Source: Clostridia bacterium
GTDB taxonomy: Bacteria; Bacillota; Clostridia; Oscillospirales; Acutalibacteraceae
Direction of reading: 5' to 3'
Length of the DNA: 6,119 nt
Assembly (NCBI GenBank): GCA_900768035.1
Contig: CAAGBH010000052.1
Coordinates: forward strand, 1 to 6,119
Part shown: piece by piece, positions 1 to 6,053 of the stretch
Position numbering within the stretch: the first letter of the stretch is position 1
Layout: each line of letters opens with the position of its first letter
Notes under the pieces: model-generated
The model's database searches: none
The model's input: only the letters and a program-made list of their open reading frames with translations
Told to the model about the DNA's origin: nothing
Program-made: the position numbers and the translations under genes

Positions 1-7
1 CCGATCT
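1..7. other. Probable sequencing-adapter remnant at the contig edge
   Basis: The window opens with CCGATCT, which is identical to the 3' end of the common Illumina adapter (its reverse complement AGATCGG is the start of the read-through adapter). It lies exactly at the sequence end, and pheT stops making sense at the same place: its frame hits a TGA made of two gene bases (8-9) and one adapter base (7), in the middle of a conserved domain. I infer untrimmed adapter rather than genomic DNA. A chance 7-base match is possible but unlikely at this position. Confidence 0.75.
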
Positions 8-2295
8 CATACGCTGTATGCCACACTCTTTTTGCCGTCAGGAATTTGAGAGCCTGTATAAACATCGAAAAGTTCAATTTTTTCAAGCAGTCTGCCTGCG
101 CCCGAAGAAATTGCTTTTTCAAGGGTGCCAACAGGAATATCAATGTCGCAGAGCATTGCAAAATCACGCTCAACAGCAGGGAATTTGGGCAACGGTTTAT
201 AAACGGTTTTGCGTTTTTGAATACCTAATAATACGTCGAGTTTAATCTCTGCAATGTATACAGGAGTATCAATACCATAAGTTTCGGCAACGGCAGGGTG
301 GAGTTGACCGAATACGGCGCACTCATTATTGTTAGCCTTTACAAGAGCTTGTCTGCCGGGGTGTAAATACGGTTCAGCACTTCTTTCATACTGTGTATGA
401 GCGCCGAAAACTTTACATACCGCTTCAATTAAACCTTTAAGTGTAAAGAAGTCTTCTTTTTCGCCGTAAACACCAATAGACATTGTTGGAATTTCCAACG
501 GTTGTTCTGTAATCGGTAAAGATTTTGGAATAAAGCGTTTGCTTATTTCAAAAAATCTGCCTTCACTGATTTTTTTGTTGATGTTGGTAGCAAGCACTGT
601 CAACAAACTTGTTGTAAGTTGGGTGCGCATGGTTGAATATTCGTCGCCTAAAGGATTGATAATCTTAATCTGATTTCGGCGTGGGTCGTTTTCGTCAAGT
701 AAAAGGGTATCAATAGCTTTACTGCCGATAAATGAATAGGTAGCAATTTCGTTAGCACCGCAACCCAAAAGCAAAGCCTTAATTTTATCAGTTTTAATTC
801 TTTCGGGTAATTTTTTACCACGCATTACGGCGCCTTTCATAGGAGTACCAACAATGTAGTCATAACCGTAAATTCTCATAACTTCTTCTGCTAAGTCGGC
901 TCTGCCTTCAATATCGTCACGGATTGAGGGAACTTGTGTTGTAAGCATATTGCCGTCAATAGTAGTTTTTAATCCTAATGCATTAAGGATTGAAACGATT
1001 TTATCGGTCGGAATTTCAACACCCAAAAGTTCTAAGATACTGTCAGTAGTTACCTTTAAAATCTTATCCTCGGGTAAACCGCAGTTTCTGTCAAGCGCAC
1101 CGTCGATAATGTCACCTGCATCAAGGTCAGAAATTAGTTGTAAAGCACGCTCCATAGCGTATTCAACATTTATAATGTCTACACCTTTTTCAAATCTTCC
1201 ACTGGCTTCTGTGCGGATACCTAAAGTTCTTCCTGTGTGACGTACATTATCACGACGGAATTTAGCAGATTCTAAGAATAAATCGGTTGTGTCATTCTCA
1301 ATTTCACTTTCTTTACCGCCCATAATACCTGCAAGGCAAGAGGGCTTTTCGCCGTCAGCAATAACAAGCATACTTTCGTTCAATTCATAATCTTTGCCGT
1401 CAAGAGTTGTGATTTTTTCGCCCTGTTTCGCATTTCTTACGATGATTTTTTTATCTGCTAAATCATTGTAATTGAAAGCGTGCATAGGCTGTCCTGTTTC
1501 AAGCATAACGAAGTTTGTAATGTCAACAATGTTGTTAATCGGGCGCATACCTGATGCTAAGAGGGATTTTTGCATCCAGTCAGGCGATTCTTTAATGCGA
1601 AGATTTTTAACAACTCTGCCGATGTATCTTGGGCATAAGTCGTAATTTTTAACCTCAACATCAATAAAATCTTTAATATCGCCGCCAACCGTTTTATAAG
1701 TGGGGACAGGCGCTTTAAACTCGGTGCCGAGAACAACGCTGATTTCTTTTGCAACACCGATGAAGCAGTTGCAGTCAGGGCGGTTTGCAGTAATCTTGAA
1801 ATCAATAATATAATCATCAAGACCTAAAACTTCACGCATATCAGTACCGATAACTTCTGTATCTTTAAGGATTAAAATACCGTTTACCGATGCGCCTTCG
1901 TAATCACTTTCGCTGATGCAAAGTTCTTCACCTGAACACAACATACCGTTTGATTCAACGCCACGAAGTTTTCCCTTTACAATATGAGCGCCGCAGGGGA
2001 GATAACTGTCATCTAAAGCGGCAGGCACTAAGTCGCCCTTTTTAACATTCTGTGCACCTGTTACAATTTGCACAAGTTCATCTTTGCCGATATTCATTTG
2101 GCAGATTTGCAAATGGTCGCTGTTTTCGTGGGGTGCGATTTCTTCAATACGTGCCACAACAACATTTCTAAGGTTTTCGCCTTGTTTTTCAATGCTTTCA
2201 ACCTCAAAACCTGCCATAACCATTTTATCGCAAAGTTCTTCAACAGGAACATTTATATCAACATAATATTTTAATGTTTTAAGTGAAATTTTCAT
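7..2295 (-). CDS. pheT: Phenylalanyl-tRNA synthetase beta subunit, 3' end missing
   Basis: Beta subunit of the cytosolic (alpha-beta)2 PheRS, which charges tRNA-Phe and edits Tyr-tRNA-Phe. Of 762 visible residues, about 40-152 form the EMAP/OB-like tRNA-binding domain (IVTGAQNV at 77-84). Residues 165-185 carry the conserved ITANRPDC segment. About 210-385 form the B3/4 editing domain, with GQPMHAF around His272 and SGRFEKGVD at 365-373. About 408-480 are B5, 490-690 the catalytic-like core, and the FDX-ACB anticodon-binding domain starts near 704 (LPKFPAVERDFA). Bacterial PheT is usually near 790-800 residues, so roughly 30-40 C-terminal residues are lacking. The frame ends ...KKSVAYSV where the family continues into an LR-type strand. 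The TGA at 7-9 is probably an adapter artefact, so treat the gene as partial. The ATG is preceded by a strong Shine-Dalgarno. It is cotranscribed with pheS under the T-box. Confidence 0.96.
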   Translation of the reverse strand: MKISLKTLKYYVDINVPVEELCDKMVMAGFEVESIEKQGENLRNVVVARIEEIAPHENSDHLQICQMNIGKDELVQIVTGAQNVKKGDLVPAALDDSYLPCGAHIVKGKLRGVESNGMLCSGEELCISESDYEGASVNGILILKDTEVIGTDMREVLGLDDYIIDFKITANRPDCNCFIGVAKEISVVLGTEFKAPVPTYKTVGGDIKDFIDVEVKNYDLCPRYIGRVVKNLRIKESPDWMQKSLLASGMRPINNIVDITNFVMLETGQPMHAFNYNDLADKKIIVRNAKQGEKITTLDGKDYELNESMLVIADGEKPSCLAGIMGGKESEIENDTTDLFLESAKFRRDNVRHTGRTLGIRTEASGRFEKGVDIINVEYAMERALQLISDLDAGDIIDGALDRNCGLPEDKILKVTTDSILELLGVEIPTDKIVSILNALGLKTTIDGNMLTTQVPSIRDDIEGRADLAEEVMRIYGYDYIVGTPMKGAVMRGKKLPERIKTDKIKALLLGCGANEIATYSFIGSKAIDTLLLDENDPRRNQIKIINPLGDEYSTMRTQLTTSLLTVLATNINKKISEGRFFEISKRFIPKSLPITEQPLEIPTMSIGVYGEKEDFFTLKGLIEAVCKVFGAHTQYERSAEPYLHPGRQALVKANNNECAVFGQLHPAVAETYGIDTPVYIAEIKLDVLLGIQKRKTVYKPLPKFPAVERDFAMLCDIDIPVGTLEKAISSGAGRLLEKIELFDVYTGSQIPDGKKSVAYSV

Positions 2296-2301
2296 ATTGT
2301 G

Positions 2302-2311
2302 TTACCTCCTT
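2302..2311 (-). promoter_or_regulatory. pheT ribosome binding site overlapping the pheS stop
   Basis: On the minus strand the bases read AAGGAGGTAA, a near-perfect Shine-Dalgarno. GGAGGT lies 8 nt before the pheT ATG (2293-2295), and the upstream AA is shared with the TAA stop of pheS (2310-2312). This close packing suggests that translation of the two subunits is coupled, which suits their 1:1 stoichiometry. Confidence 0.85.
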
Positions 2312-3329
2312 AAAACTGGTCTAAGAAACGTTTATCGTTCTCAAATAAGAGACGGATATCGCTTATTTTATAACGGGTTGTAGTCAGACGGTCAAGACCA
2401 ATACCGAAAGCGAAGCCTGAATATTCATCGGGGTCAATTCCGCAACTGCGAAGTACGTTCGGATGTACCATACCGGCACCTAATATTTCAATCCAACCGC
2501 TGCCTTTACAAACTCGGCATCCTTTTCCGCCACACTCCGAACAGGTTACATCAACCTCAACAGAAGGCTCTGTGAAAGGGAAGAAAGAGGGGCGGAATTT
2601 AACTGCTGTGTCTTTTCCGTAAATTTCGTGCGCAAATTCTTCAAGAACGCCTTTAAGGTCACACATAGTAACGCCTTTGTCAACAACCAAACCTTCGATT
2701 TGGTGAAAAACAGGTGAGTGGGTTGCATCAACTTCATCGGCACGGAAAACTCTGCCGGGACAAATAACACGGATAGGCGGTTTGCGGTTTTCCATTGTTC
2801 TGATTTGAGCCGCAGAAGTTTGAGTGCGAAGCAAAATGTTTTCTGCTAAGTAGAATGTATCTTGCATATCACGTGCAGGGTGGTCGGCAGGAACATTAAG
2901 ACATTCAAAGTTATAGTGGTCGGTTTCAACTTCAGGACCGTCCACAACATCAAAGCCCATAGAGGTGAATATATCAATCATATCATCCAAAACTGTGTTT
3001 AACGGATGAAGTCTGCCGTTTTTCACAGGTTTTGCAGGCATAGTAATATCAATAGTTTCATCTTTTAGTTTCTGCTCAAGTGCCAAGGCTTTCATCTCGT
3101 CAACCTTTTTTGAAATAAGGTTTTCTACAGTTTGTTTTGCCTCGTTAACAAGTTGTCCCATAATGGGGCGTTCTTCAGGAGAGAGTGAGCCCATTTGTTT
3201 TAAGATTGCGGTAAGTTCACCTTTTTTACCTAAATATTTTACACGCAAACTTTCAATTTCAGTTTGGTCTTTAGCATTTGCAATCGCAGTTTGAGCCTGA
3301 TTGCTTATTGCTTCAAGTTGTGCTTTCAT
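2310..3329 (-). CDS. pheS: Phenylalanyl-tRNA synthetase alpha subunit
   Basis: Catalytic alpha subunit of PheRS (phenylalanine + ATP + tRNA-Phe to Phe-tRNA-Phe). The product is 339 aa, the usual family length. Residues 1-85 form the N-terminal coiled coil that contacts tRNA. Class II motif 1 lies at about 108-137 (HPLNTVLDDMIDIF). Motif 2 is at about 193-213 (RVFRADEVDATHSPVFHQ, with the Arg and HQIEG segments), and FFPFTEPSVEVDV at 249-261 is an active-site strand. A four-cysteine knuckle (Cys263, 266, 271, 274) precedes GWIEILGAGMVHPNVL. Motif 3 is GFAFGIGLDRL at 305-315 with Arg314. The start is the ATG at 3327-3329, six nt after GGAGGT (3336-3341). The frame stays open to a GTG at 3401, but that codon lies in the T-box and the extra 24 codons are riboswitch terminator sequence. 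First gene of pheST, controlled by the T-box upstream. Confidence 0.97.
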   Translation of the reverse strand: MKAQLEAISNQAQTAIANAKDQTEIESLRVKYLGKKGELTAILKQMGSLSPEERPIMGQLVNEAKQTVENLISKKVDEMKALALEQKLKDETIDITMPAKPVKNGRLHPLNTVLDDMIDIFTSMGFDVVDGPEVETDHYNFECLNVPADHPARDMQDTFYLAENILLRTQTSAAQIRTMENRKPPIRVICPGRVFRADEVDATHSPVFHQIEGLVVDKGVTMCDLKGVLEEFAHEIYGKDTAVKFRPSFFPFTEPSVEVDVTCSECGGKGCRVCKGSGWIEILGAGMVHPNVLRSCGIDPDEYSGFAFGIGLDRLTTTRYKISDIRLLFENDKRFLDQF

Positions 3330-3341
3330 TAAAAAACCTCC

Positions 3342-3379
3342 AAAAAATAAAATAAGCCCCGTCCATAACAGGACGAAGC
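3342..3379 (-). terminator. T-box leader intrinsic terminator
   Basis: GCTTCGTCC (3371-3379) pairs with GGACGGGGC (3356-3364) around a six-base loop, including two G-U pairs. A T-rich tract (3342-3355) follows on the minus strand. Its 5' arm shares bases 3371-3378 with the antiterminator, so the two folds exclude each other: the terminator forms with charged tRNA-Phe and is blocked when uncharged tRNA is bound. The pheS Shine-Dalgarno starts immediately after the T tract. Confidence 0.9.
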
Positions 3380-3596
3380 ATAAAAATCTTCGCGGTACCA
3401 CCCGTAATTTTTGCCAAAAGCAAACACTCTTGTAACCTATAACGGAGTTTACCGTCAGTACCTACTGCAATTTTCAGCACTGCTGCTCAAAAGGGAACTT
3501 CAGAAAATACCGAACACTTATATCCGCTTTCAGCCTTGACGGACACTCTCTTAAAGGCGGTAAGAACTTACTTTCCTTTGTCAATGCATTTACAAG
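3342..3596 (-). promoter_or_regulatory. T-box riboswitch, phenylalanine (TTC) specifier
   Basis: Leader of pheST that binds tRNA-Phe and permits read-through when the tRNA is uncharged. It carries the hallmark GGGTGGTACCGCG (3391-3403) and the AGAGAG element of stem I (3545-3550). The basal stem I pairing is AAAGG (3575-3579) with CCTTT (3490-3494), and an inner stem pairs TACCG (3558-3562) with CGGTA (3508-3512). The specifier TTC sits at 3495-3497 in the usual GAAG-NNN-C context, giving Phe, in agreement with the gene. A stem III hairpin pairs TTTGC (3420-3424) with GCAAA (3410-3414). The antiterminator pairs ACGGG (3401-3405) with CCTGT (3368-3372) and GCGAAG with CTTCGT (3373-3378). The bulge TGGT (3397-3400) would pair with an ACCA tRNA end, as expected for tRNA-Phe with discriminator A. 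The 5' end is inferred from the promoter, about 3593. Confidence 0.95.
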
Positions 3597-3600
3597 ACAT

Positions 3601-3629
3601 ATATTACCACTAAAATTTATAATTTGCAA
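3601..3629 (-). promoter_or_regulatory. pheST promoter
   Basis: On the minus strand, -35 TTGCAA (3624-3629) is separated by 17 bp from -10 TAATAT (3601-3606). The -10 is preceded by TGG, an extended -10 element. The predicted transcript start near 3593 leaves room for the complete T-box leader. Assigned to the housekeeping sigma-A by consensus match only. Confidence 0.75.
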
Positions 3630-3639
3630 GTATTTTTTC

Positions 3640-3668
3640 TTTAAATTTGCTTTAAAATATGATATAAT
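3640..3668 (+). promoter_or_regulatory. Promoter of the DUF436 gene
   Basis: A perfect -10 TATAAT (3663-3668) with an extended TGA just before it (3660-3662) lies 17 bp after a weak -35, TTTAAA (3640-3645). The start would be near 3675, about 23 nt ahead of the ATG. AGGAAG (3687-3692) is the ribosome binding site, 5 nt before the start codon. Its -35 is only 10 bp from the -35 of the oppositely directed pheST promoter. Confidence 0.7.
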
Positions 3669-3697
3669 ATCTTAAAAATAATTAAAAGGAAGAAAAA

Positions 3698-4243
3698 ATG
3701 TTTAAAAATTTGGAATTGCAAGCCTATAATTCGGCTATGGAAATAATAAAACTTGCCGATTTGAAGGCTAAAAATATTTTGGTTGTCGGTTGTTCAACGA
3801 GTGAAATATTGGGTGATAAAATCGGCACTAATTCTTCACCGCAAGCCGCAAAAGCGGTCTTCGATGGTATATATCGTGCTACAACTGAAAAAGGTATTTT
3901 TCTTGCGGCTCAATGTTGCGAACATCTGAACAGAGCGATTATTATTGAGGCTTGCGCTCTGCCAAATGCTGAAATTATTAATGTTGTACCGATGCCTAAG
4001 GCAGGCGGTTCTTTTGCAACAACGGCTTATAATACTTTTAAAAATCCTATTGCAGTTGAGAATATAAAAGCACACGCAGGTATTGATATCGGTTTTACAA
4101 TGATTGGTATGCATATAAAAACTGTTGCAGTGCCTGTAAGACTTGAAAACAACAAAATCGGTAATGCCATGGTTTTGGCGGCTCGAAGCCGACCGAAATT
4201 CATTGGCGGTGAACGTGCCGTGTATAATCAAAGTTTAACTTGA
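3698..4243 (+). CDS. DUF436/UPF0340 family protein (YwlG-like, TIGR01440)
   Basis: A 181-residue soluble protein that I recognise as the UPF0340/DUF436 family (Bacillus subtilis YwlG), which is conserved in Bacillota and has no established function that I know of. Conserved-looking blocks in order: VVGCSTSEILGDKIGT (29-44), AAQCCEHLNRAIIIE (70-84) with two adjacent cysteines and a histidine, VPMPKAGGSFATTAY (97-111), HAGIDIGFTMIGMHIKTVAVPVR (split around His126 and His139) and ARSRPKFIGGERAVY (162-176). The glycine-rich turns and Cys/His residues could form a ligand or active site, but that is inference. There is no signal peptide or membrane segment. The ATG has a good Shine-Dalgarno, and length matches the family. 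It is divergent from pheST and upstream of the regulator/aminotransferase pair, with no terminator in between. That pair has its own promoter overlapping this stop codon. Confidence 0.9.
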   Translation: MFKNLELQAYNSAMEIIKLADLKAKNILVVGCSTSEILGDKIGTNSSPQAAKAVFDGIYRATTEKGIFLAAQCCEHLNRAIIIEACALPNAEIINVVPMPKAGGSFATTAYNTFKNPIAVENIKAHAGIDIGFTMIGMHIKTVAVPVRLENNKIGNAMVLAARSRPKFIGGERAVYNQSLT

Positions 4244-4268
4244 CATATAACTATACTTAAAGTATCAT
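4240..4268 (+). promoter_or_regulatory. Promoter of the Lrp-type regulator and aminotransferase operon
   Basis: Consensus -35 TTGACA (4240-4245) lies 17 bp before -10 TATCAT (4263-4268; five of six consensus bases). The -35 box contains the TGA stop of the upstream gene (4241-4243), so promoter and coding end are fused. The transcript would start near 4275, leaving a leader of under 20 nt. Confidence 0.75.
4253..4265. promoter_or_regulatory. Candidate operator palindrome in the regulator promoter
   Basis: ATACTT and AAGTAT form a 13-bp inverted repeat around one central A. It sits between the -35 and -10 and covers the first three bases of the -10. A protein bound here would block RNA polymerase. 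Lrp/AsnC regulators commonly bind short AT-rich palindromes at their own promoters, so autoregulation is a reasonable inference. AT-rich palindromes of this size also arise by chance. Confidence 0.4.
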
Positions 4269-4291
4269 TTTTATAAGGTAAGGTGAAATTT

Positions 4292-4774
4292 ATGAAATAT
4301 GAAGTTTTAAAATTATTATCTCAAAATGCTAAATATACCCATGAGGATATGGCCACAATGTTGGGAATTACCGCAAACGAAGTTCAAGAAATCGTTAAAA
4401 CTCTTGAAAAAGACGGTTTGATTCGTGGTTATAAAGCAGTTATTGACTGGGAAAAAATGGACGGAGCGTATGTTTCTGCCATTGTTGAATTAAATGTTGT
4501 TCCAAAAGCGGGACTCGGTTTTGAAGAAGTTGCCGAAAAGGTTATGAAATACAGTGAAGTTGAAGCGGTTTATCTTATGTCGGGCGACTATGACCTTAAT
4601 GTTATTGTTAAAGGTAAGACATTACAGGATATTGCACGCTTTGTTGCAAAGGAACTTGCAACTATTGATTCCGTAAATTCAACCGCTACACATTTTGTAA
4701 TGCGCCGTTATAAAGAAATGGATGTTGAGTTGATTTCGGGCAGTAATGATGACAGGGGGCAACTCTTCGTATGA
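4292..4774 (+). CDS. Lrp/AsnC family transcriptional regulator (AlaR-like)
   Basis: A 160-residue amino-acid-responsive DNA-binding protein. The N-terminal winged helix-turn-helix spans about 3-50 (EDMATMLGITANEVQEIVKT, recognition helix near 27-38, wing DGLIRGYKAVID). The RAM ligand-binding and oligomerisation domain spans about 60-140, with GDYDL (98-102) as the characteristic effector-pocket turn. A short acidic tail follows. The start is the ATG at 4292: AAGGTGA (4280-4286) lies 5 nt upstream. A GTG at 4283 is in frame but falls within that ribosome binding site. The gene overlaps the aminotransferase by ATGA. In B. subtilis the pair alaR-alaT (yugG-yugH) has the same order and families, so this is probably its counterpart. 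Effector and regulon cannot be read from the sequence. It probably regulates its own operon. Confidence 0.92.
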   Translation: MKYEVLKLLSQNAKYTHEDMATMLGITANEVQEIVKTLEKDGLIRGYKAVIDWEKMDGAYVSAIVELNVVPKAGLGFEEVAEKVMKYSEVEAVYLMSGDYDLNVIVKGKTLQDIARFVAKELATIDSVNSTATHFVMRRYKEMDVELISGSNDDRGQLFV

Positions 4775-5940
4775 TAGATTACGGCAAGATATTAAATAAA
4801 ACTGTTACCGACATTAAACCATCGGGAATCAGAAAGTTTTTTGATATTGCCGCTACTATGGACGATGTGATTTCTCTCGGAGTGGGTGAGCCTGATTTTC
4901 AGACCCCTTGGGCAATCAGAAAAGCAGGTATTGACTCATTGCAAAGAGGAAAAACCAAATACACTTCTAATTGGGGACTTATTCAGTTAAGAGAAGAAAT
5001 TTCAAAATATTCAAAGCGAAAATTCGGTATTGAATATAACCCTAATGATGAGATTTTGGTGACTGTCGGCGGTAGCGAAGCAATAGATGCTGCAATCCGT
5101 GCGGTTGTAAGTTGTGGTGATGAAGTTATCATTCCGCAACCGAGTTATGTTTGTTATGAACCTATCACAAGTCTTGCAGGCGGTAAACCTATTATTATAA
5201 ACACAAAAGCAGAGAATGATTTTAAATTAACTGCCCAAGAGTTAAAAGATGCAATTACACCTAAAACTAAGGTTTTAATTTTGCCATATCCCTCTAATCC
5301 AACAGGCGCAATTATGGAAAGGGAAGACCTTTTGGAAATTGCGAATGTGCTTAAAGATACTAATATTTTAGTGTTATCAGACGAAATTTATGCCGAACTT
5401 ACTTTTTCGGGCAAACAGCACGTTTCTTTTGCTTCAATAGACGGTATGTGGGAACGCACGATTACAGTTAACGGCTTTTCAAAAGCATTTTCTATGACAG
5501 GCTGGCGTTTAGGTTACGCTTGCGGACCAAAACCGATTATTGACCAAATCACGAAAATACATCAGTTTGGAATTATGTCTTCACCAACAACCAGTCAGTA
5601 TGCGGCTATTGAGGCACTTCGAAACTGTGATGAAGATGTGCAGTATATGCTTAAACAGTATGATATGCGCAGAAGAATGATGGTTTCGGGATTTAATAGT
5701 ATTGGTTTAGAGTGCCGAGAACCAAAAGGTGCTTTTTATGCTTTCCCGTCAATTAAATCAACCGGAATGACAAGTGATGAATTTTGTGAAAAACTATTGT
5801 ATTCCAAAAAGGTTGCAGTTGTTCCCGGCACTGCTTTCGGTCAAAGCGGTGAGGGATTTATCCGTGCTTCTTACTGTTATTCAGTAGAGCATATAAAGGA
5901 AGCAATACTGCGAATCGGCGAATTTTTAAAAGAAATATAA
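4771..5940 (+). CDS. Class I/II PLP-dependent aminotransferase (possibly alanine transaminase, AlaT-like)
   Basis: A 389-residue cytoplasmic fold-type I aminotransferase transferring an amino group to a 2-oxo acid. Visible signatures: GVGEPDFQTP (37-46, substrate loop), KYTSNWGL (63-70), GGSEAIDAAI (100-109, phosphate binding), PSY (124-126, ring stacking), SNPTG with Asn176, SDEIY with Asp204 and Tyr207, and SKAFSMTGWRLGY with Schiff-base Lys238 and Arg246. GFIRAS with Arg365 would bind the substrate carboxylate. All catalytic residues are present and length is normal. The ATG overlaps the regulator stop codon (ATGA), with a G-rich AGGGGG (4754-4759) 11 nt upstream, so translation is probably coupled. 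Pairing with an Lrp-type regulator resembles B. subtilis alaR-alaT and favours alanine. Aspartate, aromatic or branched-chain substrates remain possible because motifs alone do not set specificity. Confidence 0.93.
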   Translation: MIDYGKILNKTVTDIKPSGIRKFFDIAATMDDVISLGVGEPDFQTPWAIRKAGIDSLQRGKTKYTSNWGLIQLREEISKYSKRKFGIEYNPNDEILVTVGGSEAIDAAIRAVVSCGDEVIIPQPSYVCYEPITSLAGGKPIIINTKAENDFKLTAQELKDAITPKTKVLILPYPSNPTGAIMEREDLLEIANVLKDTNILVLSDEIYAELTFSGKQHVSFASIDGMWERTITVNGFSKAFSMTGWRLGYACGPKPIIDQITKIHQFGIMSSPTTSQYAAIEALRNCDEDVQYMLKQYDMRRRMMVSGFNSIGLECREPKGAFYAFPSIKSTGMTSDEFCEKLLYSKKVAVVPGTAFGQSGEGFIRASYCYSVEHIKEAILRIGEFLKEI

Positions 5941-5945
5941 ATTTT

Positions 5946-5976
5946 AACCTTGCGAGTTTTTTCTTGCAAGGTTTTT
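5946..5976 (+). terminator. Intrinsic terminator of the regulator/aminotransferase operon
   Basis: AACCTTGCGAG (5946-5956) pairs with CTTGCAAGGTT (5963-5973), an 11-bp stem with one G-U pair and a six-T loop. The T run at 5972-5976 follows directly. It begins 5 nt after the aminotransferase stop codon and separates this operon from the tRNA promoter. Confidence 0.9.
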
Positions 5977-6011
5977 ATTTGAAAATATTTTTAAAAAATC
6001 TAATTTTTTTG

Positions 6012-6039
6012 TTGACAAAATAAATTATTATGGTATAAT
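6012..6039 (+). promoter_or_regulatory. tRNA-His promoter
   Basis: Perfect -35 TTGACA (6012-6017) and perfect -10 TATAAT (6034-6039), 16 bp apart, with an extended -10 TGG at 6031-6033. A start near 6046 leaves a short 5' leader for RNase P to remove. The strength fits a stable RNA gene. Confidence 0.88.
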
Positions 6040-6053
6040 AGTCATTGCGCTAT

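Noticed and set aside
7..9. TGA as a genuine nonsense codon or frameshift shortening PheT
   Set aside because: It is made by bases matching the adapter and lies at the very edge. The rest of pheT is intact with no sign of decay. A short indel could also give this stop, but the adapter explanation needs only one event.
950..1240. Plus-strand open frame inside pheT (and similar ones at 18-245 and 2068-2274)
   Set aside because: All are antisense to the well-supported pheT coding sequence, with no recognised domain.
3836..4231. Minus-strand open frame of 131 codons opposite the DUF436 gene, rich in Cys and His
   Set aside because: It is entirely antisense to a recognised gene, has no recognisable domain, and its composition reflects complementing that gene's codons.
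4253..4274. Palindrome followed by a T run as a terminator for the DUF436 gene
   Set aside because: With a realistic loop only four AT-rich base pairs remain, too weak for an intrinsic terminator. Its place between promoter hexamers fits an operator better.
4283..4291. GTG start at 4283 for the Lrp-type regulator, adding three residues
   Set aside because: The GTG lies inside the AAGGTGA ribosome binding site that is correctly spaced for the ATG at 4292, and it has no suitable Shine-Dalgarno at its own distance.
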